Below, piece after piece: positions 49,878-58,371 of a stretch of 64,000 bases of DNA (position 1 is the first letter of the stretch; the number at the start of each line of letters is the position of its first letter). Both the position numbers and the translations under genes were made by a program. A model generated the notes under the pieces. The model did no database searches. It had not been told where the DNA came from and saw nothing but the letters and a program-made list of their open reading frames with translations. The stretch is from JACQFK01 sp964619955 (GTDB lineage: Bacteria; Planctomycetota; MHYJ01; JACPRB01), in NCBI GenBank assembly GCA_964619955.1, contig CAZUJF010000001.1, positions 124,001-188,000 of the forward strand, read 5' to 3'.

Positions 49878-50834
49878 ATGGTGCAAATCAACTTTGCCCG
49901 ACGCGAGGTCAACTGCAAACTCGTCTTCTACGGACCCGGACTGTCCGGAAAGACGACGAACCTCGAAATCATCCACAAGAAGGTCCCGGACACGGCGCGC
50001 GGGAATCTGACGTCGATCGCGACGGAGCAGGACCGCACGCTGTTCTTCGACTTCATGCCGCTGGACCTGGGGCAGGTCGCGGGGATGAAGACGAAGCTCT
50101 TCCTGTACACCGTGCCGGGCCAGGTCTACTACGACTCGACCCGCAAACTGGTGCTGCAGGGGGCGGACGGGGTCTCGTTCATCGCCGACTCCGATCCGAA
50201 CCGGATGCCGGACAACATCGAGTCCTTCAAGAATCTCGAGAAGAACCTGAAGGATTACGGCATCGACATCAAGAAGCTGCCGCTGGTGATCCAGTACAAC
50301 AAGCGCGATCTCCCCGGGGCCCTCTCGGTCGCCGAACTGAACGCCAAGCTCAACTGGCTGGGCGCTCCGACGTTCGAGGCCGTCGCGGTCAAGGGGGAAG
50401 GGGTCATGCAGACCCTGAAGGGCATCTCGAAGCTCGTGGTGGAGCGCCTGAACGAGGAGTACGCCCCGGTGAAGGGGGCTCCTTCCGTGGCGCGTCCGGC
50501 CGTTCCGGCCGCGGCGCCGGTTCCGGCGGCCCCGACCCCGCGTCCGGCGGCTCCTGCGGCCCCCGCGCCGGCGCCCGCCGTGGCCGCCCCGGCCCCGCGT
50601 CCGGCCGCGCCTCCGCCTCCCCGTCCCGTCGCGCCTCCGCCGCCTCCTCCGGCGCATCGGCCCTCGGCCCCGGCTCCCGTTTCGGCGCCGCGTCCGGCGG
50701 CCCCCGCGGCCCAGAAGAAGGGCGGCTCGAAGGCCGGTCTGGTGATCGGCATCCTCGTGATCCTGCTGCTCGCGGGCGCGGGCGTGGCCTGGTTCATGGG
50801 GCTCATCCCCGGCTTTCCGCCTCCGGGGCGCTAG
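49878..50834 (+). CDS. MglA-like small GTPase with proline/alanine-rich linker and C-terminal membrane anchor
   Basis: A 318-residue protein. Residues 1-195 are an MglA-type Ras-like GTPase: P-loop GPGLSGKT (19-26), the MglA hallmark TVPGQ (78-82) in place of the Ras DxxGQ, and NKRD (141-144). The fold aligns along its whole length with Myxococcus MglA from memory. A Pro/Ala-rich linker runs from about 205 to 280, then lysines and one hydrophobic helix (LVIGILVILLLAGAGVAWFMG, about 288-310) and a short tail. Known MglA is about 195 residues and soluble, so this is a tail-anchored form. It should be a membrane-bound polarity switch, with the adjacent roadblock proteins as regulators. The start is fixed by conservation (MVQINFARREVNCKLVFYGP is the usual beginning). 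Confidence 0.88.
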   Translation: MVQINFARREVNCKLVFYGPGLSGKTTNLEIIHKKVPDTARGNLTSIATEQDRTLFFDFMPLDLGQVAGMKTKLFLYTVPGQVYYDSTRKLVLQGADGVSFIADSDPNRMPDNIESFKNLEKNLKDYGIDIKKLPLVIQYNKRDLPGALSVAELNAKLNWLGAPTFEAVAVKGEGVMQTLKGISKLVVERLNEEYAPVKGAPSVARPAVPAAAPVPAAPTPRPAAPAAPAPAPAVAAPAPRPAAPPPPRPVAPPPPPPAHRPSAPAPVSAPRPAAPAAQKKGGSKAGLVIGILVILLLAGAGVAWFMGLIPGFPPPGR

Positions 50835-50921
50835 GGTCTGAAATTGGCGCTGGTGTTGGGCCGGCGCTGTGGTAAACTGGTTCGGGGCGTTTCGAAGCAC
50901 TTGGACTGAGAGGGTTATAAA

Positions 50922-51434
50922 ATGGCGATGGGCAAGGCTGACGAATCCCTGCGGTCCACGCGGCTGGTCTTCTACAAGGAAGACATCGAGAAGATCGCCA
51001 AGGTCCTCAACACGTTCCTCAAGAATGCGAACGCCCGCTGCGTTCTGCTCGTCGACAAGGACGGCCACCTCGTCACCAAGGAAGGCGAGTCCTCCACCTA
51101 CGACATGGACACCATCTCCGCGCTGGTCGCGGGCTCTTTCGCCGCCACGAAGCAGATGGCCAAGCTGCTCGGCGAGGAGGAGTTCTCGATCATGTTCCAC
51201 CAGGGCAAGAAGGACAACATCCAGCTGTCCCTGGTCGGCGACCGGACGATCCTCGCGGTGATCTTCGACGACAAGACCACGCTGGGCATGGTCCGTCTGT
51301 ATGCCAGCCAGGTGTCCTCCAAACTCGGGGAGCTTTTCTCCGACATCGCCGTGCGCAAGGGCGAGGGCGAGAAGATCTCGCAGGAGTTCGGGCAGGCCGC
51401 GAAGGGCAAGCTGGACGACATCTTCGGAGCGTAG
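50922..51434 (+). CDS. Third roadblock/LC7-like protein
   Basis: A 170-residue protein: a charged lead (KADESLRSTRLVFYKEDIEK), then a roadblock-like core with CVLLVDKDGHLVTKEG, TYDMDTISALVAGSFAATK, FSIMFHQGKKDNIQLSLVG and ILAVIFDDKTTLGMVRLY, ending in a helix and DDIFGA. In related bacteria such proteins form the larger MglB/RomX-type partners. AGAGGG lies seven bases before the ATG. It follows the MglA-like gene by 87 bases. Whether it pairs with the MglB-like protein as a heterodimer is an open question. Confidence 0.8.
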   Translation: MAMGKADESLRSTRLVFYKEDIEKIAKVLNTFLKNANARCVLLVDKDGHLVTKEGESSTYDMDTISALVAGSFAATKQMAKLLGEEEFSIMFHQGKKDNIQLSLVGDRTILAVIFDDKTTLGMVRLYASQVSSKLGELFSDIAVRKGEGEKISQEFGQAAKGKLDDIFGA

Positions 51435-51458
51435 GTCGCCCGGCAGGGGCCAGGAACC

Positions 51459-52055
51459 ATGATACGCAAGACCATCCGTACGCGGCCCGTGGTCGCGCAA
51501 CCCGTGCGGGTCGAGGAAAAGGTCCGCTTCGTCTGTCCGTGCGGGGCGGCCCTCAAGGTGCCCGTGTCCCGCATCAATTCGCGCGGCCGCTGCCCCATGT
51601 GCACGGAGCGCATCCTGCTCAGCGGCTCCAAGGACAAGCAGGGCCGCTGGCGCCTCGAGGCGATCTATCTGGGCAACGTGGCCTCCAGCGGCCAGACGTT
51701 CATCATCGAGCGGCCGGCCGCGAAGGCGGCGCCCAAGGCCCCTCCCAAGGCGCCCGTCAAGCCCGCGACCAAGACCCCTTCCGGGAAGATGCCGGCGCCT
51801 GGCGCGAAGAAGGCCTACCGCATCGAGGATCACTTCCAGGAACTGGCGCCCATCCAGGACAAGATCTCGTTCAAGTGCCCCTGCGGCCGCAAGCTGGTCG
51901 CCAGGCCGGCGATGGCCGACAAGCGCGGGAAATGCCCCTGGTGCAACGCCCGCCTGATGCTGGTCGGCAAGGTCAACCCGCGCACGCGGCTGCTTGAAAT
52001 CCATCCGCTCACGCTGGAAACGCAACGTTCCGGCGACACGATGATGATCGAGTAG
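51459..52055 (+). CDS. Protein with two zinc ribbons
   Basis: The 198-residue protein has two copies of one ribbon: CPCG with CPMC near residues 26-48 and CPCG with CPWC near 140-163, each C-x-C, about 18 residues, C-x2-C. They are joined by a lysine/alanine/proline-rich linker (about 92-118). No membrane segment or signal is seen, so it is cytoplasmic. It starts 24 bases after the roadblock gene with AGGAA before the ATG, and is the last gene of the motility-like run. The repeated ribbon suggests protein or nucleic-acid binding; I do not recognise a named family. Confidence 0.65.
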   Translation: MIRKTIRTRPVVAQPVRVEEKVRFVCPCGAALKVPVSRINSRGRCPMCTERILLSGSKDKQGRWRLEAIYLGNVASSGQTFIIERPAAKAAPKAPPKAPVKPATKTPSGKMPAPGAKKAYRIEDHFQELAPIQDKISFKCPCGRKLVARPAMADKRGKCPWCNARLMLVGKVNPRTRLLEIHPLTLETQRSGDTMMIE

Positions 52056-52080
52056 CCCGGCCTTGCCGGGTGCCGCGCTC

Positions 52081-53499
52081 ATGAGTGACGGACGTCGGGC
52101 CTGCCTGCTTCTGGGCGTCGCTCTGCTGGCCCGCGTCGTCGTCTATCTCGGGACCGCCCTCTTCGGCACGGATGCGGGGCAGTTTCTCGCCATGGCCGAC
52201 CTCATCGGCGAGGGGCGGATGCAGGAAGCCCTCTCCGTGACCTACCATCCGGGGTTCCCGATCCTGACGGCGGCGGCGAAGCCGTTCTTCGGCGGCGGGA
52301 CGGAACGCGCGGGGTTCTGGGTCAGCATGCTGCTGGGGTCGGCCGCGGTGCTGCCGCTCTTCTTCGCCGCGCGGGACGCCTTCGGCTCCGGCCCCGCGTT
52401 CCTGGCGGGCCTGCTCTACGCGCTGCATCCGTACCTGCTGGACGTGCAGACGGACGCGATGTCCGAAGGCGCCTTCATGTTCTTCCTCTGCGCGAGCGCC
52501 TGGCTGACGGCGCAGGCGGCCCGGGCGCCGTCGCTGGAGCTCTCCGCGCTCGGCGGGCTGAGCGCCTGCGCGGCGTACCTGACGCGGCCCGAGGGGCTGG
52601 TCGCGGTCGCGCTGGGCCTCGGCTGGCAGGCCCTCGCGCTCCTGCGCTTCCGCGACCGGGCCGGGCTGCGGATCGGCGGGCTGCTGCTCGCGGCCCTGCT
52701 CGCGATCCTTCTGGCCTTCCCGTTCCTGACCTGGGTCAAGTCGGTCAAGGGGCGCTGGGCGGTGTCGGCCAAGGGAAGCGTGGAACGCGGTATGGAGCAG
52801 GATGAGCGGGCGGGCGCCAGTTCCAAGGGGGCGGCCGGCCGGTATCTGAAACTTGGCGGCTCGTTCCTGCGCCTGGCCGGCATGGCGCTGCCGTTCTACC
52901 TGATCGGACTCTGGGGCTTGCGTTCGCGGCTGAACGGAGACGCTCTCGTGCTGCTGAGTTTCCCGGCGGGGTATCTGGCGGGCTTGCTGTACGCTTTCCG
53001 GCACCACCCGTGGGTCAGCTACCGCTACCTGCTGCCCCCGATGGCGCTCTTGCTGGTGTTGGCGGCGCTCGGTCTCTGGATGGCGGCGGGCTGGCTGGAA
53101 CGCCGTCGTCCCGGGTGGGCGGCCCAAGCGCTGATCGTCCTTGTCTGCGTGCTGCCCGGCGTGAAGCGCTTCAAACCCGAGCGCGTCGAACTGGGCAACC
53201 TGCGGGAGGTGGCGCTGTGGATGCGGTCCCAGACGACGGGCGCCGGGCCTGCGCGGCTGCTCTCCACGGTGGACCAGCTGGGGTATCTTTCAGGATGCCG
53301 GCACAATTGGATGCCCGATACGGCGGCAGAGGCCCGTGCGTTTCTCGCCGAGGGGCCGCATGCGTTTCTAGCGTACACGGAGCGTGACATCGGGCGGAAG
53401 CCCCCGTACCTGGAAGAACTGCGGGCGGGTCTGGGTCCGGCCCGGGTCTTCCCCGGGGATGGCAACCGCATGGCCGTTTACGTGCACAGGCTGAGATGA
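52081..53499 (+). CDS. GT39/PMT-like integral membrane glycosyltransferase
   Basis: About 472 residues with around eleven hydrophobic helices. The first loop holds TDAGQFLAMADLI, with the acidic pair expected of GT-C enzymes that use polyprenyl-phosphate sugars, and EGRMQEALSVTYHPGFPILT and LTRPEG are characteristic of the ArnT/PMT-like set. A soluble C-terminal part (about residues 370-472) follows. It probably adds a sugar to a carrier-linked glycan or surface molecule. A TTG at 52063 could add six residues. It overlaps the MurJ-like gene by four bases, so it opens the polysaccharide locus. Confidence 0.78.
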   Translation: MSDGRRACLLLGVALLARVVVYLGTALFGTDAGQFLAMADLIGEGRMQEALSVTYHPGFPILTAAAKPFFGGGTERAGFWVSMLLGSAAVLPLFFAARDAFGSGPAFLAGLLYALHPYLLDVQTDAMSEGAFMFFLCASAWLTAQAARAPSLELSALGGLSACAAYLTRPEGLVAVALGLGWQALALLRFRDRAGLRIGGLLLAALLAILLAFPFLTWVKSVKGRWAVSAKGSVERGMEQDERAGASSKGAAGRYLKLGGSFLRLAGMALPFYLIGLWGLRSRLNGDALVLLSFPAGYLAGLLYAFRHHPWVSYRYLLPPMALLLVLAALGLWMAAGWLERRRPGWAAQALIVLVCVLPGVKRFKPERVELGNLREVALWMRSQTTGAGPARLLSTVDQLGYLSGCRHNWMPDTAAEARAFLAEGPHAFLAYTERDIGRKPPYLEELRAGLGPARVFPGDGNRMAVYVHRLR

Positions 53500-54965
53500 G
53501 TCTTTCGCGGACGACGGCCGGAGTCGCTGCCGCGCGGGCGCTCGGGCTCGCGGCGGCGGTCGGCTTCAGCATCTACGCCGCGCGGCGTTTCGGCGGCGAC
53601 CGGGCGACGGACCTCGCCTTCAACGCGCTCATCCTCCCGAACGCGCTGATGGTGGTGATGGCGACGCTGCTGCCGCCCATCTTCGTGTCGGTGTTCAAAT
53701 CGGTGGAGGCGACGCAGGGGCTTGCGTCCGCGCGGGCCTTCGGGCGCTCGGCCCTGATCGTGACGGCGGCCGCGACGCTCGCCCTCTCGGGCATCGGCGC
53801 CGCGATGGCGCCCTGGGTTTCCCGGGCGGTCGGGTCCGGATATTCGGAGTCGGACCTGGGCGTGATGAGCGGCTACGTGCGCTGGGCCTTTCTCCTGCTC
53901 TTCGTGACGGGGGTGGCTTCGGTCCTGAAGGGGCTCCTGAACGGGGCGGGGTCGCTGATCCTGCCCTCGCTGGACACGATGGCGATGAATCTGGCGGCCC
54001 TCGCAGTGCTCGCGTGGGGGGCGGAGCGCTGGGGCGCGTTCGCGCTGGTGGCGGCCGTGGTCGCGGGCGGCGCGGCCAAGGTCCTGCTGATGGCGCCGGG
54101 GCATCGCGGCGGACCGGGACCGCTGTTTCATCCGGCGCTCCGGGATGCCGGGCGTCTGCTGCTGCCGGTCGTGCTCAACAGCGCGGTCTTCGCGGCGGGG
54201 GCGGCGCTGCTGCGGGCGTACGCCTCCCGGATCCCGGGCGAGGGGGCGGCGTCGCACCTCGGATATGCGGAGAAGGTCTTTTCCGCGCCCCAGGACCTCT
54301 TCATCGTCTCGATGGGATCGGTGATCCTGCCGGCGCTGGCGGCGGACGCGGCCGCGGGGCGGCTGGAGGACGTGCGGCGCCGGGCGGCGACGGGGATGCG
54401 GATGGCGACGTTCTTCGGGATCCCGGCGGCGGTGGGCTTGCTCTTCCTGGCCGAACCCGTGACGGCGCTGCTGTATCAGCGCGGGCAATTCGACGCCGCG
54501 GACACGGTCGACACGGCCGCCGCGGTGAGGGGGTTCGCGCTGTCGCTGATCTTCTCGGCGCACCTGATCCTGTACCAGGCGTTTTATGCGCTGGGACGGA
54601 CGGGGCCGATCCTGCTCTCCGGGCTCGCGCATCTGGCGGGCATCGCGATCGGCGGGGCGCTGCTGGGGGGGCAGGGCGGGCTGGCGCTGGCCTGGTCGAT
54701 CGGATATGCCGCGGGCTTCGTCGCGATCCTCGCCGCGTTCTGCCGGCGGCTGGGGAATCCGGGGCTCGCGTCCCTCTTCAGCGGCGCGTTGCGGACGGCC
54801 TGCGCGTCGGCGATGATGGGGGCGGTCTTGTGGGGGACCTCCTCCTGGTCCGTGATCCCCCGGATCGTCCTGGGCGGGATCGTCTTCGCCGTGGCGGCGC
54901 GCTTCCTGTGTCCCGAGGAGTGGAAGGTGGGCAGCAAGCTCTGGTCGCGGGGCGACGCATGTTGA
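53496..54965 (+). CDS. MurJ/MviN-like lipid-linked oligosaccharide flippase
   Basis: A 489-residue protein with about 13-14 hydrophobic segments. The N-terminus (AARALGLAAAVGFSIYAARRFGG), FNALILPNALMVVM, SHLGYAEKVFSAPQDLFIVSMGSVILPALA and LFLAEPVTALLYQRGQFDAADT match MurJ/MviN of the MOP superfamily. MurJ flips lipid II; in this locus it may instead move a polymer precursor, since a separate Wzx-type flippase gene lies at 61909. It overlaps both neighbours (four and seven bases), a translationally coupled set. Confidence 0.82.
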   Translation: MSLSRTTAGVAAARALGLAAAVGFSIYAARRFGGDRATDLAFNALILPNALMVVMATLLPPIFVSVFKSVEATQGLASARAFGRSALIVTAAATLALSGIGAAMAPWVSRAVGSGYSESDLGVMSGYVRWAFLLLFVTGVASVLKGLLNGAGSLILPSLDTMAMNLAALAVLAWGAERWGAFALVAAVVAGGAAKVLLMAPGHRGGPGPLFHPALRDAGRLLLPVVLNSAVFAAGAALLRAYASRIPGEGAASHLGYAEKVFSAPQDLFIVSMGSVILPALAADAAAGRLEDVRRRAATGMRMATFFGIPAAVGLLFLAEPVTALLYQRGQFDAADTVDTAAAVRGFALSLIFSAHLILYQAFYALGRTGPILLSGLAHLAGIAIGGALLGGQGGLALAWSIGYAAGFVAILAAFCRRLGNPGLASLFSGALRTACASAMMGAVLWGTSSWSVIPRIVLGGIVFAVAARFLCPEEWKVGSKLWSRGDAC

Positions 54966-56377
54966 ATCGCAGACAACACGGCCTTCGGGTGCTCGCGTTC
55001 TTCGGCGTCGAGCTCCTCGTGCTGACGGGGGCGTTCTTCGGCGCCTACGCGCTGCGGCGCGCCACGGACGGCTGGTGGAGCGGCTATTCGATCGGGCCGC
55101 TGAAGGATTACCTCTGGCTCTGGCCCGCGACGCTGGCGATCTGGTCGCTGCTGCTCTGGATCTTCAACGGGTATGTGGGGTTCCGTTCCCGGGGGCCGCT
55201 GAATCACGGGGTGCAGACGGGTCTGGTGAGCCTGAGCGGGACGCTGGGGCTCTTCGCGCTGCTGACGATCGTGAAGGAGCAGGAGGTCAACCGGAGCCTG
55301 GTGGGGCTGATCGGGGTCCTGTCGGGGCTGGGGCTGCTGGGGTTCCGGACGCTGATGGTGACGCTGCTGGGGCACTACACGCAGCAGGGCTACGACCGGC
55401 ATTACGTGCTGATCGCGGGGACCTCGGCGGAGGCGCTGGCGCTGGCGGAGGAGCTGGAGGGCGTGCGCGGGGCGGTCTTCCAGGTGCGCGGCTTCGTGGG
55501 GGAGGAGCCGGGGCGCGCGCTGGGTCGCTGGACGGTCCTGGGGACGGCGGCGGAGCTGCCGGCGTTGCTGAAGAAGGACGCGGTGGACGACGTCTATATG
55601 CTGCCGACCTCGGGGCATCTCGAGGACCAGAAGTCCGTGATCGAGGCCTGCGAGGCGATGGGGATTTCGGTGCATCTGAGGCTGGCGGCTTTTGAGCGGA
55701 TGATTTCACGGCTCTCGGTGGCGGAGCAGGCGGGGGGCGAGTACCTGACGTTTTCGACGGCGCCGAGGGAAGGTCCGGCGTTGGTCCTCAAGCGGCTCGT
55801 CGACGTGACGGGGGCTCTCTTGCTGCTGCTGCTGTCGGCGCCGCTGCTGCTGGTCACGATGCTGCTGATCCGGCTGACGTCGCGGGGGGCGGCGCTGTTC
55901 CGCCAGGAGCGGGTGGGAATGAACGGGCGGGTCTTCACGCTCTACAAGCTGAGGACGATGGTGGAGGGGGCGGAGTTGCAGCGGAGCGGGCTGGAATCGA
56001 AGAACGAGCTGGACGGTCCGGCCTTCAAGATGAAGGCGGATCCGCGGGTGACCTGGCTGGGGCGGATTCTGAGGAAGACGTCGATCGACGAGCTGCCGCA
56101 GTTGTGGAACGTGGTGAAGGGGGACATGTCGCTGGTGGGGCCGCGTCCGCTGCCGACCTACGAGGTGGAGAAATTCGAGCCCTGGCAGCGGCGGCGCATG
56201 TCGATGCGTCCTGGGATCACGTGTCTCTGGCAGATCAGCGGCCGGAACAAGGTGACGAGTTTCGACGACTGGATGCGTCTGGACCTGGAGTACGTGGACC
56301 GCTGGTCTCCGGCGCTGGACCTCAAGATTTTGCTGAAGACGCTCCCGGCGGTGCTGCGGGGGCGGGGGGCGTATTGA
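54959..56377 (+). CDS. Polyprenyl glycosylphosphotransferase (WbaP/exopolysaccharide initiating type)
   Basis: A 472-residue enzyme: about five N-terminal membrane helices, a CoA-binding-like Rossmann region (HYVLIAGTSAEALALAEEL, about 145-260), another membrane helix (about 280-305, LLLLLLSAPLLLVTMLL), and the bacterial sugar transferase domain with FRQERVGMNGRVFTLYKLRTM, RKTSIDELPQLWNVVKGDMSLVGPRP split, and MRPGITCLWQISGR. It transfers a sugar phosphate to undecaprenyl phosphate, the first step of polymer assembly. The start overlaps the previous stop (ATGTTGA). The last 56 bases overlap the convergent wecG-like gene. Confidence 0.93.
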   Translation: MLNRRQHGLRVLAFFGVELLVLTGAFFGAYALRRATDGWWSGYSIGPLKDYLWLWPATLAIWSLLLWIFNGYVGFRSRGPLNHGVQTGLVSLSGTLGLFALLTIVKEQEVNRSLVGLIGVLSGLGLLGFRTLMVTLLGHYTQQGYDRHYVLIAGTSAEALALAEELEGVRGAVFQVRGFVGEEPGRALGRWTVLGTAAELPALLKKDAVDDVYMLPTSGHLEDQKSVIEACEAMGISVHLRLAAFERMISRLSVAEQAGGEYLTFSTAPREGPALVLKRLVDVTGALLLLLLSAPLLLVTMLLIRLTSRGAALFRQERVGMNGRVFTLYKLRTMVEGAELQRSGLESKNELDGPAFKMKADPRVTWLGRILRKTSIDELPQLWNVVKGDMSLVGPRPLPTYEVEKFEPWQRRRMSMRPGITCLWQISGRNKVTSFDDWMRLDLEYVDRWSPALDLKILLKTLPAVLRGRGAY

Positions 56378-57119
56378 GGCGGGTTCGGAGCCAGGTGCGG
56401 GCGAGCAGGACAAGGAAGGCTCCGTTCGTGGCGAAGTAGCGGCGCCAGAGCCGCCAGGGATCCTGCAGGAAGCGCCAGGCCCATTCGAGGCCAATCGACT
56501 GCATCCACTGCGGGGCGCGGCTGAAGCGTCCGGCATGGATCTCGAACGCCGCGCCGACGCAGGCGAGGACGGGGATCTTCAAGAGGTCCTTGTGCACGTG
56601 GGCCCAGAGCTCCTGTTTGGGGGCTCCGAGGGCGATCCAGAGGATGTCGGCGCCGGAGCTGTTGAGGGTCCGGATCATCTCGTCCGACTCCAGCTCCACC
56701 CGTTTTCGGAAGGGGGGCGACCACATGCCGGCGATCTTCAGGCCCGGCCAGCGGCGGAGCAGGGCGGCGCGGAGCTCGTTCAGGGTTTCGGGGGTGGAGC
56801 CGTAGAAGGCGTGGGAGGCGTCCGGAAGCTTCTCGAGCAGCAGGGCCATGAGGTCGGCGCCATGGATGCGGGGCGGGGCGGGGCGGCTGGCGGCCTTGAG
56901 CAGCCAGCGGATGGGGACGCCGTCGAGGAAGGTCACGGCGGCGTTCAAGGCGGAACGGTAGCACGGGGAGCGGACGGCCTCGGCGAGCGTATGCACGTTG
57001 ACGGCGCAAACCGGGACGGCGGCTCCCCGTGCCCGGACGTGCTCCCCGAGGGCTCGGACCATCTCGCCGGAATCCGCCAGGGTGATCGAGACTCCCTGCA
57101 GATTCGTTTGTGGAAGCAC
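56322..57119 (-). CDS. WecG/TagA/CpsF-family glycosyltransferase
   Basis: The 265-residue protein is a GT26-type transferase. NVHTLAEA, TFLDGVPIRWLLK and HGADLMALLLEK are N-terminal motifs; AFYGSTPETLNELR, GADILWIALGAPKQELW (the PKQE motif) and VGAAFEIHAGRFSRAPQWMQSIGLEWAWRF come later. Such enzymes add ManNAcA or ManNAc-like sugars to lipid-linked intermediates. A GTG at 57119 is chosen: it is seven bases after a TAAGAT hexamer and gives the family length; longer starts add 80 unrelated residues. Its 3' end overlaps the glycosylphosphotransferase gene by 56 bases on the opposite strand. Confidence 0.85.
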   Translation of the reverse strand: MLPQTNLQGVSITLADSGEMVRALGEHVRARGAAVPVCAVNVHTLAEAVRSPCYRSALNAAVTFLDGVPIRWLLKAASRPAPPRIHGADLMALLLEKLPDASHAFYGSTPETLNELRAALLRRWPGLKIAGMWSPPFRKRVELESDEMIRTLNSSGADILWIALGAPKQELWAHVHKDLLKIPVLACVGAAFEIHAGRFSRAPQWMQSIGLEWAWRFLQDPWRLWRRYFATNGAFLVLLARTWLRTRLNTPPAPAAPPGASSAKS

Positions 57120-57126
57120 TTGCCCT

Positions 57127-57154
57127 ATCTTATAATTTTCCGCGACTTGGACAA
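57127..57154 (-). promoter_or_regulatory. Sigma70-type leaderless promoter of the wecG-like gene
   Basis: TTGTCC (57149-57154) and TAAGAT (57127-57132) on the minus strand are 16 bases apart; the -10 ends seven bases before GTG 57119. Confidence 0.55.
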
Positions 57155-57216
57155 GCCGGCGGGCCGGGATGCGCATATCAGATCCCATGTGGGGCCGGCC
57201 GGAGGGATGAACTGCG

Positions 57217-58371
57217 ATGATTCGATACTGCCGTCGCTGCGTGATGCCCGAGACCAAGCCTGATCTCTCCATCGACGTCGAGGGGATCTGCAGCGCATGC
57301 CGGTATTTCGAGAGCCGCAAAGCCATAGATTTTCCCGCGAGACGCGCTGAACTCCTCCGCATCCTGGATCGCTACCGCAGCCGGAGCGGGTCGAACTACG
57401 ACTGCATCGTTCCCGTCAGCGGCGGTAAGGACAGCACCTACCAGACGATCCGCATGCTCGAACTTGGCATGAATCCCCTTTGCGTGACGGCGACCACGGA
57501 CAAGTTGTCGGAGATCGGCCGACGGAACATCGATAATCTCAAGAACCTGGGAGTGGACTATCTGGAGGTCACCCCGAATCCCGTCGTGAGGCGTAAGATC
57601 AACCGCCACACGCTGATGACGGTCGGCGACATCTCCTGGCCCGAGCACGTTGCGATCTTCACCATCCCGGTGCGCATTGCGGTGCAGATGAGCGTCCCGC
57701 TGATCGTCTGGGGGGAGAACTCCCAGCACGAGTACGGCGGTCCGGCGGGGGCCGCCGACAACAACGTCCTCACCCGGCGCTGGCTGGAGGAGTTCGGCGG
57801 GTTGCTCGGCCTGCGGGTGTCCGATCTCACCCAGCTGGCGGGGATCGAGCCGCGCCAGCTCATCCAGTACTCGTACCCCTCGGATGAGGAGCTTCGCACG
57901 GCGGGGGTGACGGGGATCTTCCTGGGCTACTACCTTCCGTGGGACGGCTTGATGAACGCCATCATCGCCCAGGGCTATGGGTTCGAGACCTACCCCAAGG
58001 CCGTGGAGGGATCGGTGGTGAACTACGAGAACCTCGACAACGTCCACACCGGCATCCACGATTATTTCAAATACCTGAAGTACGGATTCGGACGCGCCAC
58101 CGATCTGGCCTGCCTGCATGTCCGCCGGGGCCGCCTGTTGAGGGAGGATGCCGTGCGTCTCGTCATGAGGCATGACGGGAAGTTTCCTTGGAACTACCTC
58201 GGTTGCCGGATCGAAGAGGTGCTTCGGGAGATCGACCTTTCGCTCGAGGAGTTCATCCGCATCTGCGATCGCTTCACCAACAAGAAGCTGTTCCTGTGCG
58301 ACGCGCGCGGGAATCCGGTGAAGGACCGGGAAGGCAACCTGACCAAGATCAATTACGACAATCCTGCATGA
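57217..58371 (+). CDS. N-acetyl sugar amidotransferase (WbpG/PseA-like PP-loop enzyme)
   Basis: The 384-residue protein starts MIRYCRRCVMPETKPDLS with cysteines that form a zinc-ribbon-like pair with GICSACR. The PP-loop ATP motif SGGKDST is near residue 70, and ENSQHEYGG near 170 and FGRATDLA near 295 are family features. WbpG converts an acetamido sugar acid or UDP-sugar to its amidine or amide, using ammonia passed from HisH2/HisF2-type partners. The next two genes encode exactly those, each overlapping by four bases. The product decorates the surface polysaccharide. GGAGGG lies ten bases before the ATG. Confidence 0.9.
   Translation: MIRYCRRCVMPETKPDLSIDVEGICSACRYFESRKAIDFPARRAELLRILDRYRSRSGSNYDCIVPVSGGKDSTYQTIRMLELGMNPLCVTATTDKLSEIGRRNIDNLKNLGVDYLEVTPNPVVRRKINRHTLMTVGDISWPEHVAIFTIPVRIAVQMSVPLIVWGENSQHEYGGPAGAADNNVLTRRWLEEFGGLLGLRVSDLTQLAGIEPRQLIQYSYPSDEELRTAGVTGIFLGYYLPWDGLMNAIIAQGYGFETYPKAVEGSVVNYENLDNVHTGIHDYFKYLKYGFGRATDLACLHVRRGRLLREDAVRLVMRHDGKFPWNYLGCRIEEVLREIDLSLEEFIRICDRFTNKKLFLCDARGNPVKDREGNLTKINYDNPA

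Noticed and set aside
45119..49918. A minus-strand open frame of about 1600 codons
   Set aside because: It lies opposite the DUF4388, TPR-roadblock and MglB-like genes, has no domain signature, and reflects third-position GC bias in the real genes.
50500..50720. CRISPR-like or tandem DNA repeat in the MglA gene
   Set aside because: The repetition is codon-level (GCG/CCG for Ala-Pro linker), in frame, with no fixed repeat-spacer unit.
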